Virus record (IMG/VR): IMGVR_UViG_3300008266_000108
Span: 1 to 44,555 of that record
Length of the DNA: 44,555 nucleotides
Strand: one strand, 5' to 3'
Origin: a virus
The position numbers and the translations under genes are program-made. The notes beneath the pieces are model-generated. The model was not told the origin of the DNA. It was given only the letters and a program-made list of their open reading frames with translations, and made no database searches. Each line of letters opens with the position of its first letter. Position 1 is the first letter of the stretch. This document shows, in pieces, positions 13,902 through 22,098 of the stretch.

Positions 13902-15065
13902 ATGCCCCCACCAGACAAGCTGCCCACCCGCCCGAAATTCATCGTCACCGATACCGACCGGTTCGGGAACGAGCGGATCTATGCCAGGCGTGACGGCCGC
14001 AAGACCCGCCTGAGCGGCCCGCTCTTCTCGGCCGCCTTCTGGGCCGACTACCAGGCGTGGACCGCAGGCACGCTCAAGCCCGCGCGGGAACCACTGAAGC
14101 CCGCCGCTGAAGGGTCGCTGCTGTGGCTGGCGCAGCACTACTACCGCTCCAGCGATTTCCTCGGCCTCGACCCGCGCACCCGCTATGTCCGCCGCCTGCG
14201 CCTCGACGCCATCTGCAGCCGCCCGGCGGCGTCAGGCAGCGGCGTCTATGGCGACGCCATCGCCCGCCAGATCCAGCCCAAACACATCCTCCGCATCATG
14301 GAGGCCAAGGCCGCGACGCCCCATGCCGCCAATGCCGATCGCAACGTGCTGAACGCCATGTTCAAGTTCGCCCTGGCGCGCGGCCACGTGATGGCCAACC
14401 CCTGCGCCGGCGTCGCCAACCACAGCGCCCCGGCCGGCGGCTTCCACGCCTGGACAGAGGCCGAGCGCGAACAGTTCCGCGCCCGCCACCCCATCGGCAC
14501 AAAGCCCCGCCTGGCGCTCGAACTGATCCTGCTGACCGGCGTCAGGCGTGGCGATCTCGTCAAGATCGGCCGGCCGCATCTGCGCCTCGATCCAGACCAT
14601 GGCGAGACCATCACCTTCACGGTGACGAAGGGCAGCCACAAACGCCGCAAGGTGCTGACCCTGCCGGTGCTGCCCGCGCTCAGGCAGATCCTCGACGCCT
14701 CGGCACACGTCACCGGCGACCTGGTCTTCCTGCAAACGCAGGCCGGCAAGCCCTACTCGAACAACGGCTTCGGCAACTGGTTCAAGCGCATGTGCGAGGC
14801 GGCGGGCCTGCCGCACTGTTCGGCGCACGGATTGCGCAAGCTGGCCGCCACCACGATGGCCGACAACGGCGCCACAGCGCACCAGCTGATGGCGGTTTTT
14901 GGCTGGACCAAGATGTCCCAGGCCGAGATCTACACCCGCGCCGCCGACCAGAAACGACTCGCCAGGTCAGCCATGCCGATGATCGACGGCGAACAGCCCA
15001 TGCACAAAACTGTCCCACTTTCAGGGGCCAAGCGAAAAAGTGGGACAAATCCACCCACTAAGTAA
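13902..15065 (+). CDS. int: Tyrosine-type phage integrase
   Basis: 387 aa. The catalytic set is visible: Arg215 (LTGVRRGDLVKI), Lys243 (VTKGSHKRR), His309-x-x-Arg312 (HGLRKLAATTM), Trp335 at the His/Trp position (FGWTKMSQ) and the nucleophile Tyr344 (AEIYTRAADQ). The N-terminal part carries the DNA-binding core domain. Start MPPPDKLPTR is one base after the xis-like stop; an earlier in-frame Met would overlap xis. It integrates the phage into the host chromosome. The last codons contain two of the three TGTCCCACTTT repeats, so attP probably begins inside the gene's 3' end. Confidence 0.92.
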   Translation: MPPPDKLPTRPKFIVTDTDRFGNERIYARRDGRKTRLSGPLFSAAFWADYQAWTAGTLKPAREPLKPAAEGSLLWLAQHYYRSSDFLGLDPRTRYVRRLRLDAICSRPAASGSGVYGDAIARQIQPKHILRIMEAKAATPHAANADRNVLNAMFKFALARGHVMANPCAGVANHSAPAGGFHAWTEAEREQFRARHPIGTKPRLALELILLTGVRRGDLVKIGRPHLRLDPDHGETITFTVTKGSHKRRKVLTLPVLPALRQILDASAHVTGDLVFLQTQAGKPYSNNGFGNWFKRMCEAAGLPHCSAHGLRKLAATTMADNGATAHQLMAVFGWTKMSQAEIYTRAADQKRLARSAMPMIDGEQPMHKTVPLSGAKRKSGTNPPTK

Positions 15066-15205
15066 TTGATATTGCTGGCGCGGGAATGGAAGTGGTGCCT
15101 GGGGCCGGTGTCGTCATTTCCTGCAACGTCAATGACATAGCCTCCGATGGGACACCCGGATTGCCTGCCCAAACACTGGGTTTCATGGCGGCAGTGTCCC
15201 ACTTT
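15011..15205. promoter_or_regulatory. attP: Candidate attP with three TGTCCCACTTT arm sites
   Basis: TGTCCCACTTT is present exactly at 15011-15021 (+), 15037-15047 (as its complement) and 15195-15205 (+). The first two lie in the end of int and the third in non-coding DNA. Repeated 11-mers on both sides of a short interval beside int are what arm-type integrase sites look like. No tRNA 3' end is recognisable, so the core and host target cannot be named. Confidence 0.5.
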
Positions 15206-15262
15206 CTGCCTGCCAGGCGTCTGGCTTGACACGCGCTTTGCGCGATGTGGCAGGCTCCGGCC

Positions 15263-15640
15263 ATGCCCGAAAAAAGTGACGACCAGATGCCGCGCGCCAA
15301 CCTTGTCCGCCCACCCGGCCCTATCCCCACCATGGCCGAGGTGGTGGTCGCTTACAGTGGCCTGTGCCACGCGCTTTCGATAGGCGGTTCGCTCCGGGAA
15401 AAGGCCGGTGACCTCTGCGACCTGATACGCCGCGCGCCCCTCTACGTTGGAGACGAGAAGGCGGCGACGGTGCTTGAGGTGGAGCAGCGGCTTGGGCGGG
15501 CTCGTGCGCCGTTGTGGGTGACTGCCAGCGGGTTGGAGCTATGGCCGCCCGCGCCGAACCGGTGGCGGTACGAGATCCAAGAGACGCCATACGGGCAGCC
15601 AGATCCTGCGGCGCAACCTCGCAGGCGGCCTCGGCGTTGA
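15263..15640 (+). CDS. Hypothetical protein, 125 aa
   Basis: Start MPEKSDDQMPRANL. A TTGACA hexamer lies about 35 bases upstream, giving a possible own promoter. The chain has a helical middle (LREKAGDLCDLIRRAP) and a proline/arginine-rich end (PAAQPRRRPRR). It is separated from int by the attP candidate. No family is recognised; the coding call rests on length and phage-like codon use. Confidence 0.5.
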   Translation: MPEKSDDQMPRANLVRPPGPIPTMAEVVVAYSGLCHALSIGGSLREKAGDLCDLIRRAPLYVGDEKAATVLEVEQRLGRARAPLWVTASGLELWPPAPNRWRYEIQETPYGQPDPAAQPRRRPRR

Positions 15641-15853
15641 GTGACAACCCGACCCGGGCGTTACGGCATGTTGCAGAGATTGCACTTGCCGCCAGACTAT
15701 GCCGCGATCGCACATCGGATAAGGTCTATGACATCCTTGGACCTGACCGAACTTCTCGCCGTCGTTTAAGCATGAAGCTGAGATGCGCTGCATGCAGCAG
15801 GCACGATGAAGGCGGCACAGGATACCAAAGGAAATTGATGTGGAGAGCCGGGG

Positions 15854-18418
15854 TTAAATGAGAGACCAATGATGTTTTCTTGGCGGCGCGCTCGGGAACG
15901 ATGTGCTTTTGTTTTGAACATCCTGCGCAAATTTTTGGAATGTATCGGAGCCGCTGAGAATTGGCTCAAGTCGGACCATTACCGCCTCGCGTGCCTTGTC
16001 GGTCAGCGTGTTTGGCAAGATGATCGATAGAATATCCTCATCGACAATTTCGGCCAATCCGTCCGAGCCAGTCGCCAGTCCTCGCATTTGAATGCGGAAT
16101 GCCTCTGACGAAAGGCCTACAGCCAAATCAGCGAGGCGGTCCTCGCATCCGCGCTTGAAGCGCAGGCGTGTGCACCCATTCGTCACAACAACATTTGAGC
16201 AGTCGCCCGCAGCAATGAACCACTTTCCAGCGCTACTCCAAATATGCGCGATGAAAATGTCGCCCGGAGCAGCGGCAAGTTTTGCTCGAGATGGCAAGTC
16301 CCAGCCCATCTTCTGTTCATTGTCGTACTCGCCAATACCGACGCGCTCGATCTCCACATATCGATAGAGTTTTGATCGCTCGATACGAAGGCGAGAAGGC
16401 GGGGCGATCTCCAGCACATCCCCCAGTCGGAAGTGTTTTCCGCTGGCGATACTCGCCTGTATCCGAGCGAACTTTTCCGCATAGCGTTTTGGATCAAGAT
16501 TACGGTCAGCGCGGCTCAATATGCGCTTTATAGATATGCCCTCGGTGTGAACCCCGGGGGGGGGCTCGCGCCCATCGGCGGCCCAAGGAAAGCAGTCTAT
16601 CGCAGGTGACTGGATGAAGTCAGAGAGCACACGATCAAAGTCCGCGTCGAGTATCGGCTCATTGTTGTCATCCAGAAGCGGCTCTCCGGTGCTGGCCTCT
16701 CGCAAGTAAATCGGGCCCGCACTCTTGTCGCCCGCCCGCCAGCCAACCGACTCTATATTGCCCACGAAGAAAGAGTAATCTTCGCTCTCTGATGCGTTGG
16801 CCAGAGGAACGGCTCGCTTTTCCAAAACAACCGCAGACGCGCTTACGTCGGCGCCGGATTTCTTGAATGTGAAACGCGGGAACGAGAATATCCCCACTAT
16901 CCTTGTGTGCCGAAGAAGCCACTCACGTAGCGCTACATATTCAGTACCGCGATTTCCAAGATAGCCGTTCGGCAAAATAATGCCGACGCGGCCCCCGACC
17001 GTGCATAGCCGCACGCATAGCTCGGCGAATACTATACCCGCCTGTTGCGCCTCACGAACTTCGTCGGTCTTTGTCAGTCCACGGTCACTCGCCTTCCAAA
17101 CGTGAGCGACGTCAAATTTGCGCAGCACTTCATAGCGGCGTTCGACGATCTTAGTACCAAATGGGGGGTTGCAGAGGACAATCGGGAAAAGCTGGCTACT
17201 CTTGCCGAAGGCCACCAAACTATCTTGCGGCTTGATTTGGGTCTTTCCATCTCCATTCAGCACCATATTCAGGATGCTTATCTGTACGGCTTGCTCACTG
17301 TGATCGGCGCCCCAGACGCAAGAATCGGCCGGCGTCCCAACACGCCGGAACGCGCTGACCAAAAAGTCTGCACTACCGCAAGCGGGGTCGTAAACGTGCT
17401 CGCCAGGTTGGGGATTTGTAAGATCCACAATAAAATCTATGACTTCATGGGGGGTAAAGTATTGAGCTAAGTCCCACTTATAGAGGCTTTTCGCAAACTT
17501 CATATAAAACTGTTGAATAACGCTCGTCTTCGATCCCAAAACATTGATTGGGGCAAGAATTTTAGTGGCTTGACGTATTACTTCCGGATGGCACCGATAT
17601 ATGTCGTCAATCAACTTTCCGGGTGGTAGATATATGTTGTAATGACTGGCAGCCCGAGACAATGAGTCGTTCATTCGTCTCATCACATCGGCATCGGTTA
17701 ATGCCTCAACAGAATAATCCTGGATATCTAATGGGTCAGAGCGCTTTTTGCCTGCTCTATGACTGTTTTCATCAAAAATCTTTTGTAGCAATAGTTGTTG
17801 AATGAGGGTGTATCTGGCAGCCTTATCTGCGAGGTGCGTATGTATCGCATCCTCTATCTCATCAAATATGCGAACTAGATCCTTGGTTGGCGCAAGATCG
17901 TCAAAGCTCAACTTGGTGGAATCTACAGACGAGCCCCAGGTGGGTATCTTGCTGATCGGCGCTTCTTTGATAACTGACTTCTTTTTCTCGATCTGGCGAA
18001 AGAAAAAGCGTTGCTCAATGTCGTCCCAATATACGCCGAGGGCATCCATGTCCGGGACAAGATGCAGGGCGGACCGAACTTGATTGGCCTTCGCAGCCTC
18101 CGCAGAGACGTTGTCTCGCTTGATTTCCGCAAGCAATCGGAGGTGATCCAATCTCTTTTCCAGAGAGAGGCCCCTCAAGCTATCGAATGGCTGATCGTAA
18201 ACCGCAAAATCGGTTCGGAATGAATTCCGACCCGCATTGCCAAGCCGGAACAGAGTGGTTTCGACACCAAAATTCTCACGCGGGTACTTCCGGTGGATAA
18301 GGTATCGGATAGCGTCGATGCGCTGCTTCTCTTCAGTGAACGTCAATTGATCTGAGGCGCGCTGACGCACCCTCAGGCCGCCTCGAATTGGGCAATGCAG
18401 CAGCGCAGATTCAGCCAA
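15854..18418 (-). CDS. Single-chain restriction-modification protein (nuclease - N6 methylase - target recognition)
   Basis: About 854 aa. The N-terminus is an HSDR_N-like PD-(D/E)xK nuclease: Glu53 (FGVETT), Asp70 (RTDFAVYD) and Glu98-Ile-Lys100 (LAEIKRD). A type I-style N6-adenine methylase follows: QYFTP (319-323), motif I DPACGSADFL (344-353) and motif IV NPPFG (417-421). The last 200 or so residues resemble an HsdS-type target recognition domain (FRLGDVLEIAPPSR). No helicase motifs are seen, so it fits a type IIG-like enzyme. Codons are much less GC-rich than the phage core. The TTG start at 18418 is uncertain; GTG at codon 17 has a GAGG upstream. It contains a C9 tract near residue 620. 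Confidence 0.85.
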   Translation of the reverse strand: MAESALLHCPIRGGLRVRQRASDQLTFTEEKQRIDAIRYLIHRKYPRENFGVETTLFRLGNAGRNSFRTDFAVYDQPFDSLRGLSLEKRLDHLRLLAEIKRDNVSAEAAKANQVRSALHLVPDMDALGVYWDDIEQRFFFRQIEKKKSVIKEAPISKIPTWGSSVDSTKLSFDDLAPTKDLVRIFDEIEDAIHTHLADKAARYTLIQQLLLQKIFDENSHRAGKKRSDPLDIQDYSVEALTDADVMRRMNDSLSRAASHYNIYLPPGKLIDDIYRCHPEVIRQATKILAPINVLGSKTSVIQQFYMKFAKSLYKWDLAQYFTPHEVIDFIVDLTNPQPGEHVYDPACGSADFLVSAFRRVGTPADSCVWGADHSEQAVQISILNMVLNGDGKTQIKPQDSLVAFGKSSQLFPIVLCNPPFGTKIVERRYEVLRKFDVAHVWKASDRGLTKTDEVREAQQAGIVFAELCVRLCTVGGRVGIILPNGYLGNRGTEYVALREWLLRHTRIVGIFSFPRFTFKKSGADVSASAVVLEKRAVPLANASESEDYSFFVGNIESVGWRAGDKSAGPIYLREASTGEPLLDDNNEPILDADFDRVLSDFIQSPAIDCFPWAADGREPPPGVHTEGISIKRILSRADRNLDPKRYAEKFARIQASIASGKHFRLGDVLEIAPPSRLRIERSKLYRYVEIERVGIGEYDNEQKMGWDLPSRAKLAAAPGDIFIAHIWSSAGKWFIAAGDCSNVVVTNGCTRLRFKRGCEDRLADLAVGLSSEAFRIQMRGLATGSDGLAEIVDEDILSIILPNTLTDKAREAVMVRLEPILSGSDTFQKFAQDVQNKSTSFPSAPPRKHHWSLI
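16556..16564. repeat. C9 homopolymer tract in the restriction-modification gene
   Basis: Nine G on the plus strand, so nine C in the coding strand, encoding Pro-Pro-Pro between the methylase and the target-recognition part. A slip of one base would truncate the protein before its specificity domain. Confidence 0.7.
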
Positions 18419-18935
18419 TTTTTTTCAAGCCCAGTTACAGAATACCTGCGTGAGCCTTAGCAAGTGGCGATGAAGTTCACCAGGGTGAACTTGGCTCAAT
18501 CTCGGAAAGGCACTTGATGGCATTCAGGATACGGAGTCAGACCGCCAGCCCGTCCACGCCATCGATACCGGCCTGGAGGGCGAAGACTGGCTGGGCTGGT
18601 CCGGCTTATCGCACAATTTGCTATGGAGTCCATGCATGGCCTTCCGCCCAAGCCGTTCTGGGTCACGGTGACGGGCATGGAACTTATTCCTCGCGAGCCG
18701 CGCCGCTGGATCGGCGAGCTGCAGGACACGCCCATTGGCCTGCCCCTTCCCGCGACGCAGCCCCGGCGGCCGTGCCGGCGTTGAACGTCAGCTCGGCCGA
18801 GAGTCAGGAGACTATGGCGCCGGAACGATCGTGCAAGGTCCTCGTTAGGTCGAGGATCACCAACTGTCCGACGTCATGATGCAAGGGTTGCACCTGGCGC
18901 TGGACTGTGCCGGGATCGCGCAACGGAGAAAGCCC
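18419..18935. other. Accessory intergenic region
   Basis: About 500 bases between the divergent restriction-modification gene and the 73-aa gene. It holds the upstream region of the former and one possible 53-aa gene (18623-18784). A run of seven T is at 18420-18426. I see no tRNA, clear promoter or repeat. Confidence 0.4.
18623..18784 (+). CDS. Possible small protein, 53 aa
   Basis: Open frame from ATG 18623, containing GLPPKPFWVTVTGMELIPRE and ending in a proline/arginine-rich tail. Composition and the folded-looking centre suggest a real product, but there is no good ribosome site. An internal Met at 18632 is preceded too closely by GGAG. Confidence 0.35.
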   Translation: MESMHGLPPKPFWVTVTGMELIPREPRRWIGELQDTPIGLPLPATQPRRPCRR

Positions 18936-19157
18936 ATGGCATCCCTCGACCTGTCAGCTGATGAGCTGACCGAATTCCTCGCTGTAGTCGCTACCGAAGC
19001 TGTCGCCGTGGCGCAGCCTGATGGGACGCCTGACACCGAGATCCGGGACAAGCTGCAGCGCATGGCCGATGGGATGCGGGCTTACAGTGCGGCCGGAGGC
19101 CCCGGCCCGCTGCGCGCGATTGCCGAACTGCTGGCGCAGAAGCTCGATCAGGTGTGA
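18936..19157 (+). CDS. Small hypothetical protein, 73 aa
   Basis: MASLDLSADELTEFL start with GGAGAAAGCCC before ATG. All-helical, acidic then leucine-rich; no known domain. Its stop overlaps the GTG of a 44-aa membrane protein, so the two form a small rightward operon. Confidence 0.65.
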   Translation: MASLDLSADELTEFLAVVATEAVAVAQPDGTPDTEIRDKLQRMADGMRAYSAAGGPGPLRAIAELLAQKLDQV

Positions 19158-19288
19158 TCTGGTCGATCATCTCAGGACTGGCCCGGCAATACGCAGTCAA
19201 AGCACTATGGGCAGTGGCGATCGTCGGTGTCGCCGTAATCTATTGGTGGGCGCAGGTCTCGGCGATGCTTCGCTATCTCGGTTGGTGA
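19154..19288 (+). CDS. Small single-TM protein, 44 aa
   Basis: GTG start overlaps the previous stop (GTGA, 19154-19157). One strong membrane helix (YAVKALWAVAIVGVAVIYWW) is flanked by short polar ends. It could be a membrane toxin, a small holin or an envelope-active peptide; nothing decides among these. Confidence 0.5.
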   Translation: MIWSIISGLARQYAVKALWAVAIVGVAVIYWWAQVSAMLRYLGW

Positions 19289-19300
19289 TACATGAACGGC

Positions 19301-19334
19301 AGCTCCCTGGCGCGCGTTGACGCGCCAGGGAGCT
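19301..19334. terminator. Long perfect inverted repeat between convergent genes
   Basis: Two perfect 14-base arms (AGCTCCCTGGCGCG and its complement) flank a 6-base loop at 19315-19320. It lies between the 44-aa gene (+) and the HTH gene (-). It most likely acts as a bidirectional terminator hairpin, though a T-run is lacking on either strand. Confidence 0.6.
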
Positions 19335-19339
19335 CCTAT

Positions 19340-19516
19340 TCAGCTGTCTGACTTTTTGCGGCCGCCGCGGCGGCCGGTGTGGATCTCGCTGATCCGGCCC
19401 TGATTGACATCATAGATCGCAGCGATTTGGTGCTGCGCCAGATTGTCATTCGCGAGGAGCAACTTAATCTCCTCGATCTGCTCAGGGGTAAGCGGGTGGG
19501 AATACCTTTTCGCCAT
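19340..19516 (-). CDS. Small HTH protein, 58 aa
   Basis: ATG 19516 with AAGAGG five bases upstream. Residues about 10-45 form a homeodomain-like HTH (LTPEQIEEIKLLLANDN, then HQIAAIYDVNQGRISEIHTG), ending in a basic tail (RRGGRKKSDS). Such short HTH proteins are common in temperate phages and often have regulatory roles. Convergent with the 44-aa membrane gene across the inverted repeat. Confidence 0.7.
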   Translation of the reverse strand: MAKRYSHPLTPEQIEEIKLLLANDNLAQHQIAAIYDVNQGRISEIHTGRRGGRKKSDS

Positions 19517-20055
19517 TTTGGCCTCTTACTTGAGGCTTGACACGACCATGGCCAGATACTCATCTGCCATTCTCGATGGGTGCCAAGCACTTGTTAAAGT
19601 TGGGGCAAGGGAACCTGGATTTGGCGATCCTGGTTTCCTCCCTTACCTTCTCATCCCAGAGTCAGCGTTGGCCGCTCGAGGCAGTCACGATGAGCTTAGG
19701 TCATTTTGATCAGACTCCTTTGCAAGTTGACGCGAGCCGCCACGAGCACCCCTCCACAATTGAGAGGAATCGCGACACTCGCTCTTTTTTAAACCACAGC
19801 GGTCAGTCGCCTTCACCATCGAAATCTGGGTTATTCACCGTTTTGCAGATTGCTGTGCATATCTGAACGAGCGACTCCTAACCCGCCACACCAACGGAAC
19901 TGTAAAGCGTGGCCTATAATGCCCCTTACACAAGCGATGGTGAGAGGAATTTTTGTGCTTTGCACAAAGCAGCCGCAATGTCGCAGCTCCCTGCCGGCTT
20001 CGCGTCGTCACTGGCATTTTCCCGCACGCCCGGGGCGCCGCGCTGATCCTCTTCG
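19517..20055. other. Long non-coding stretch upstream of the small HTH gene
   Basis: About 540 bases without a convincing gene on either strand. It is less GC-rich than the phage core. Visible elements are TTGACA near 19530, a TATAAT hexamer at 19915-19920, and TTTGTGC-TTT-GCACAAA at 19952-19968, an inverted repeat that could be an operator or hairpin. It may hold a small RNA or a regulatory region; this is not demonstrated. Confidence 0.4.
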
Positions 20056-20808
20056 CTAAACGCACAACCGCCCTTGTCCATCCTCGGCCGAGACCCGGGC
20101 GACGGCCGCCTCGAACCACCGCGCCTCCAGCTCGACGCCGATGAAGCGCCGGCCTGTCTTCATGCACGCGATCGCGGTCGTGCCAGATCCCATGAACGGA
20201 TCGAACACGATTCCTCCGGGCGGCACCTGCAGCTGGTCGAGACACCATGCCATCAGATCCACGCTCTTCTGGGTCGGATGCCAGTGCTCGCCGCGTTCCC
20301 AGCCGCGATGGGCGCCAGACCAGAACAGGTTCTTCAGACGTGCCGGGCGGCGCTGATCGGTCCACGCTAGCTCGCAGTCGGCCTGGTCCATCGGCTTCGC
20401 GCCGCAGCGCTTGTCCCACACCAGCCAGCCAGGCGATGCCGGCAGCCGGGCGGCAAAGTGGTTGGCGCCCCACAAGCAGGTGCGGGGCGCAAGATGCAGA
20501 AAGGGGGAGGGGTCGAAGTGGCGATCATCACCTGCGATCGCAACGCCGGCGAACTTGTGGCTTCCGCCACCGCCGACATAGCCGATGCCATAGGGGGGAT
20601 CGGCGACCAGGGCATCGATGCGCGCACGCACGATGTCGAGGCTGGCGGCATTGTCGCCGCGAAACAGGGCGACTGCCCCGAAGCGACGAAGCTCCGGGGC
20701 CGCCCTGGCCAGGTCGTTGACCAGGCCATCAAACGCCCGCGCGCGGAGATCTGCACCACGCGGCGGGCCGTCTGCATCATCCATCATCCTGTCGGCCATT
20801 GGGCGCAT
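20056..20808 (-). CDS. Site-specific DNA methyltransferase (beta class), Com-linked
   Basis: Up to 250 aa. Motif IV DPPYG (70-74) comes before motif I FDPFMGSGTTA (about 206-216), the order of beta-class N6-adenine/N4-cytosine methyltransferases. WHPTQKSVDLM and the final RRFIGVELE block are also typical. Start options are ATG 20808 (MRPMADRM) and ATG 20799; neither has a clean ribosome site, and both lie inside the com-like gene. This fits translation that depends on Com, as for mom in phage Mu. It modifies phage DNA, presumably against host restriction; the target sequence is unknown. Confidence 0.88.
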   Translation of the reverse strand: MRPMADRMMDDADGPPRGADLRARAFDGLVNDLARAAPELRRFGAVALFRGDNAASLDIVRARIDALVADPPYGIGYVGGGGSHKFAGVAIAGDDRHFDPSPFLHLAPRTCLWGANHFAARLPASPGWLVWDKRCGAKPMDQADCELAWTDQRRPARLKNLFWSGAHRGWERGEHWHPTQKSVDLMAWCLDQLQVPPGGIVFDPFMGSGTTAIACMKTGRRFIGVELEARWFEAAVARVSAEDGQGRLCV

Positions 20809-20965
20809 CCTGTGGCGCTCTCAGGCGCTCAGGCGGGCGGCTCGTGGCCGTCAGGAGGAAGTCGCCCTTGCAGCGCGGGCAACGGATTTCGACGCGGCCC
20901 CGGATCGCGTTGTTGAACGCGCGGAACCACAATCGCAGGCACGACGGACAGCGCACATTGCGCAT
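20777..20965 (-). CDS. com: Com-family zinc-finger translational regulator
   Basis: 62 aa, start MRNVRCPSCLRL. Four cysteines, C6, C9 (CPSC) and C29, C32 (CPRC), and the block VEIRCPRCK match the Mu Com protein, which ends its finger IEIRCPRCK. Mu Com binds the mom message and exposes its start codon. Here the gene overlaps the methyltransferase gene by 32 bases, so the same kind of control is likely. It lies beyond the terminator at 21133-21172 and so probably has its own promoter in the 170 bases upstream, where GGGGTG/CACCCC and GCCGGC/GCCGGC inverted repeats are found. Confidence 0.85.
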   Translation of the reverse strand: MRNVRCPSCLRLWFRAFNNAIRGRVEIRCPRCKGDFLLTATSRPPERLRAPQDAPNGRQDDG

Positions 20966-21132
20966 TGGGTTGACCTTGCTCGATCGCTGCAGTCGGATGC
21001 CGACGCCCTGGTCCAGGGTGCGGGCCGGTCCGCTGACAGCTAAGGCTGATCGGGCGAGGCTCCACCTCGCGGTTCGGGGTGTCTCTAGCACCCCGTCCCC
21101 CGCCGGCTTGTTGCCGGCGAAGCAACTCCCAG

Positions 21133-21172
21133 AAAAAATGCGCCCCTTGATCCCGAAGGACCGAGGGGCGCG
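21133..21172 (-). terminator. Rho-independent terminator after the lysis genes
   Basis: On the minus strand, arms GCGCCCCT and AGGGGCGC (plus-strand 21165-21172 and 21141-21148) enclose a partly paired loop and are followed by ATTTTTTC. It would end the late transcript before the com-methyltransferase pair. Confidence 0.75.
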
Positions 21173-21277
21173 AGGTAAGGGAGGAAACGCCCAGGAAGGG
21201 CACCCGCGGCGGGTGAGCGCCGCAGGCTATCCAGCGGGGTCAACCGCCGGATCTCGTGTCGCGCGGGACGCGCGCAA

Positions 21278-21772
21278 TCAACCTTTGTGAGCAGGCGGCA
21301 GCGGCCGTGTCCGCACGATCGATGCCGCCTCGTCCAGGTCCAGCCGCGCCAGGATCTTGTCGCGCAGCGCCCCCACGCCGATCTCATCAACCAGCTTGGG
21401 TGCCTGCCGCACGGCGTAGTTCAGCGCCTGGTTGGCGACATCGAGGCCTGTGTCCAGCGACAGGGTCTTGCCCCGCACCGCGCCGGCGACGGCATTGATG
21501 CCATACTGGATGGCGCGCTCCAGCAGCTGGTCGACGCGATCGCCCAGCAGCTTGCCCGCCCACTGGCGCACTGCTGCCGGTACGGCGCGGCCGACCCAGC
21601 CGATCAGCAGTCCGGCCGTGACGATCAGCACCTCGGCCGCCCAGTCGCCCCAGGGCACGGTCACGGCCCCGCCATCGGCCGCATGAGCCACGGGAACAAC
21701 AGCGGCGGCGACTGCCGTCACACAAGAAATCTGGGCGCAGATCAGCGCCCCCCAGAAGAGGCTACGACGCAT
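21278..21772 (-). CDS. Exported membrane protein in lysis cassette, holin candidate
   Basis: 164 aa. Start MRRSLFWGALICAQI with GGAG eight bases upstream. A signal peptide ends at AHA-AD, near residue 32. One membrane helix follows (about 43-62, AAEVLIVTAGLLIGWVGRAV), then an amphipathic helical tail. It is the third gene after the endolysin and the TM/coiled-coil protein, so a holin or pinholin role is reasonable. No named holin family is recognised. Confidence 0.6.
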   Translation of the reverse strand: MRRSLFWGALICAQISCVTAVAAAVVPVAHAADGGAVTVPWGDWAAEVLIVTAGLLIGWVGRAVPAAVRQWAGKLLGDRVDQLLERAIQYGINAVAGAVRGKTLSLDTGLDVANQALNYAVRQAPKLVDEIGVGALRDKILARLDLDEAASIVRTRPLPPAHKG

Positions 21773-21818
21773 GAAAGTTCTCCATTGATTTGACGCGGGG
21801 ACCCGCCCGCGCGGCGGA

Positions 21819-22097
21819 CTACGGTTTGCTCGGATAACCCGTGAGCCGGTCGAGCTTCGTTTCGATGCGGTCGAGCTGCGAGCCCTGGCCGCGGATCTGT
21901 TCTTCGATGCGCCCGACACGCTCGCTGATCTTCATGGCTTCGATCTGCGCCACGCGCGCTTCCAGCGCCTGCACCTGCGTCCACATGGCGGACGCCCCCC
22001 AGATGATGACAATAATCTGGATGGCTAACGTCACCACCACAGACACGTTTACGCGCTTGTCCATGGACCAATGCGATTCCTGCGGTTCGTTGGACAT
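21819..22097 (-). CDS. Membrane-anchored coiled-coil protein in lysis cassette
   Basis: 92 aa. Start MSNEPQES with GGAG seven bases before ATG; one base separates it from the endolysin stop. A membrane helix (VSVVVTLAIQIIVIIWGASAMW) is followed by a coiled coil (VQALEARVAQIEAMKISERV and on). The layout resembles Mu-type DUF2730 proteins, and also the Rz-like spanins, which share a TM plus coiled coil. Either fits beside an endolysin. Confidence 0.65.
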   Translation of the reverse strand: MSNEPQESHWSMDKRVNVSVVVTLAIQIIVIIWGASAMWTQVQALEARVAQIEAMKISERVGRIEEQIRGQGSQLDRIETKLDRLTGYPSKP

Positions 22098-22098
22098 G

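Noticed and set aside
15514-15861. 115-aa plus-strand frame after the 125-aa gene
   Set aside because: Overlaps the better-supported gene by 127 bases and shows no domain or ribosome site.
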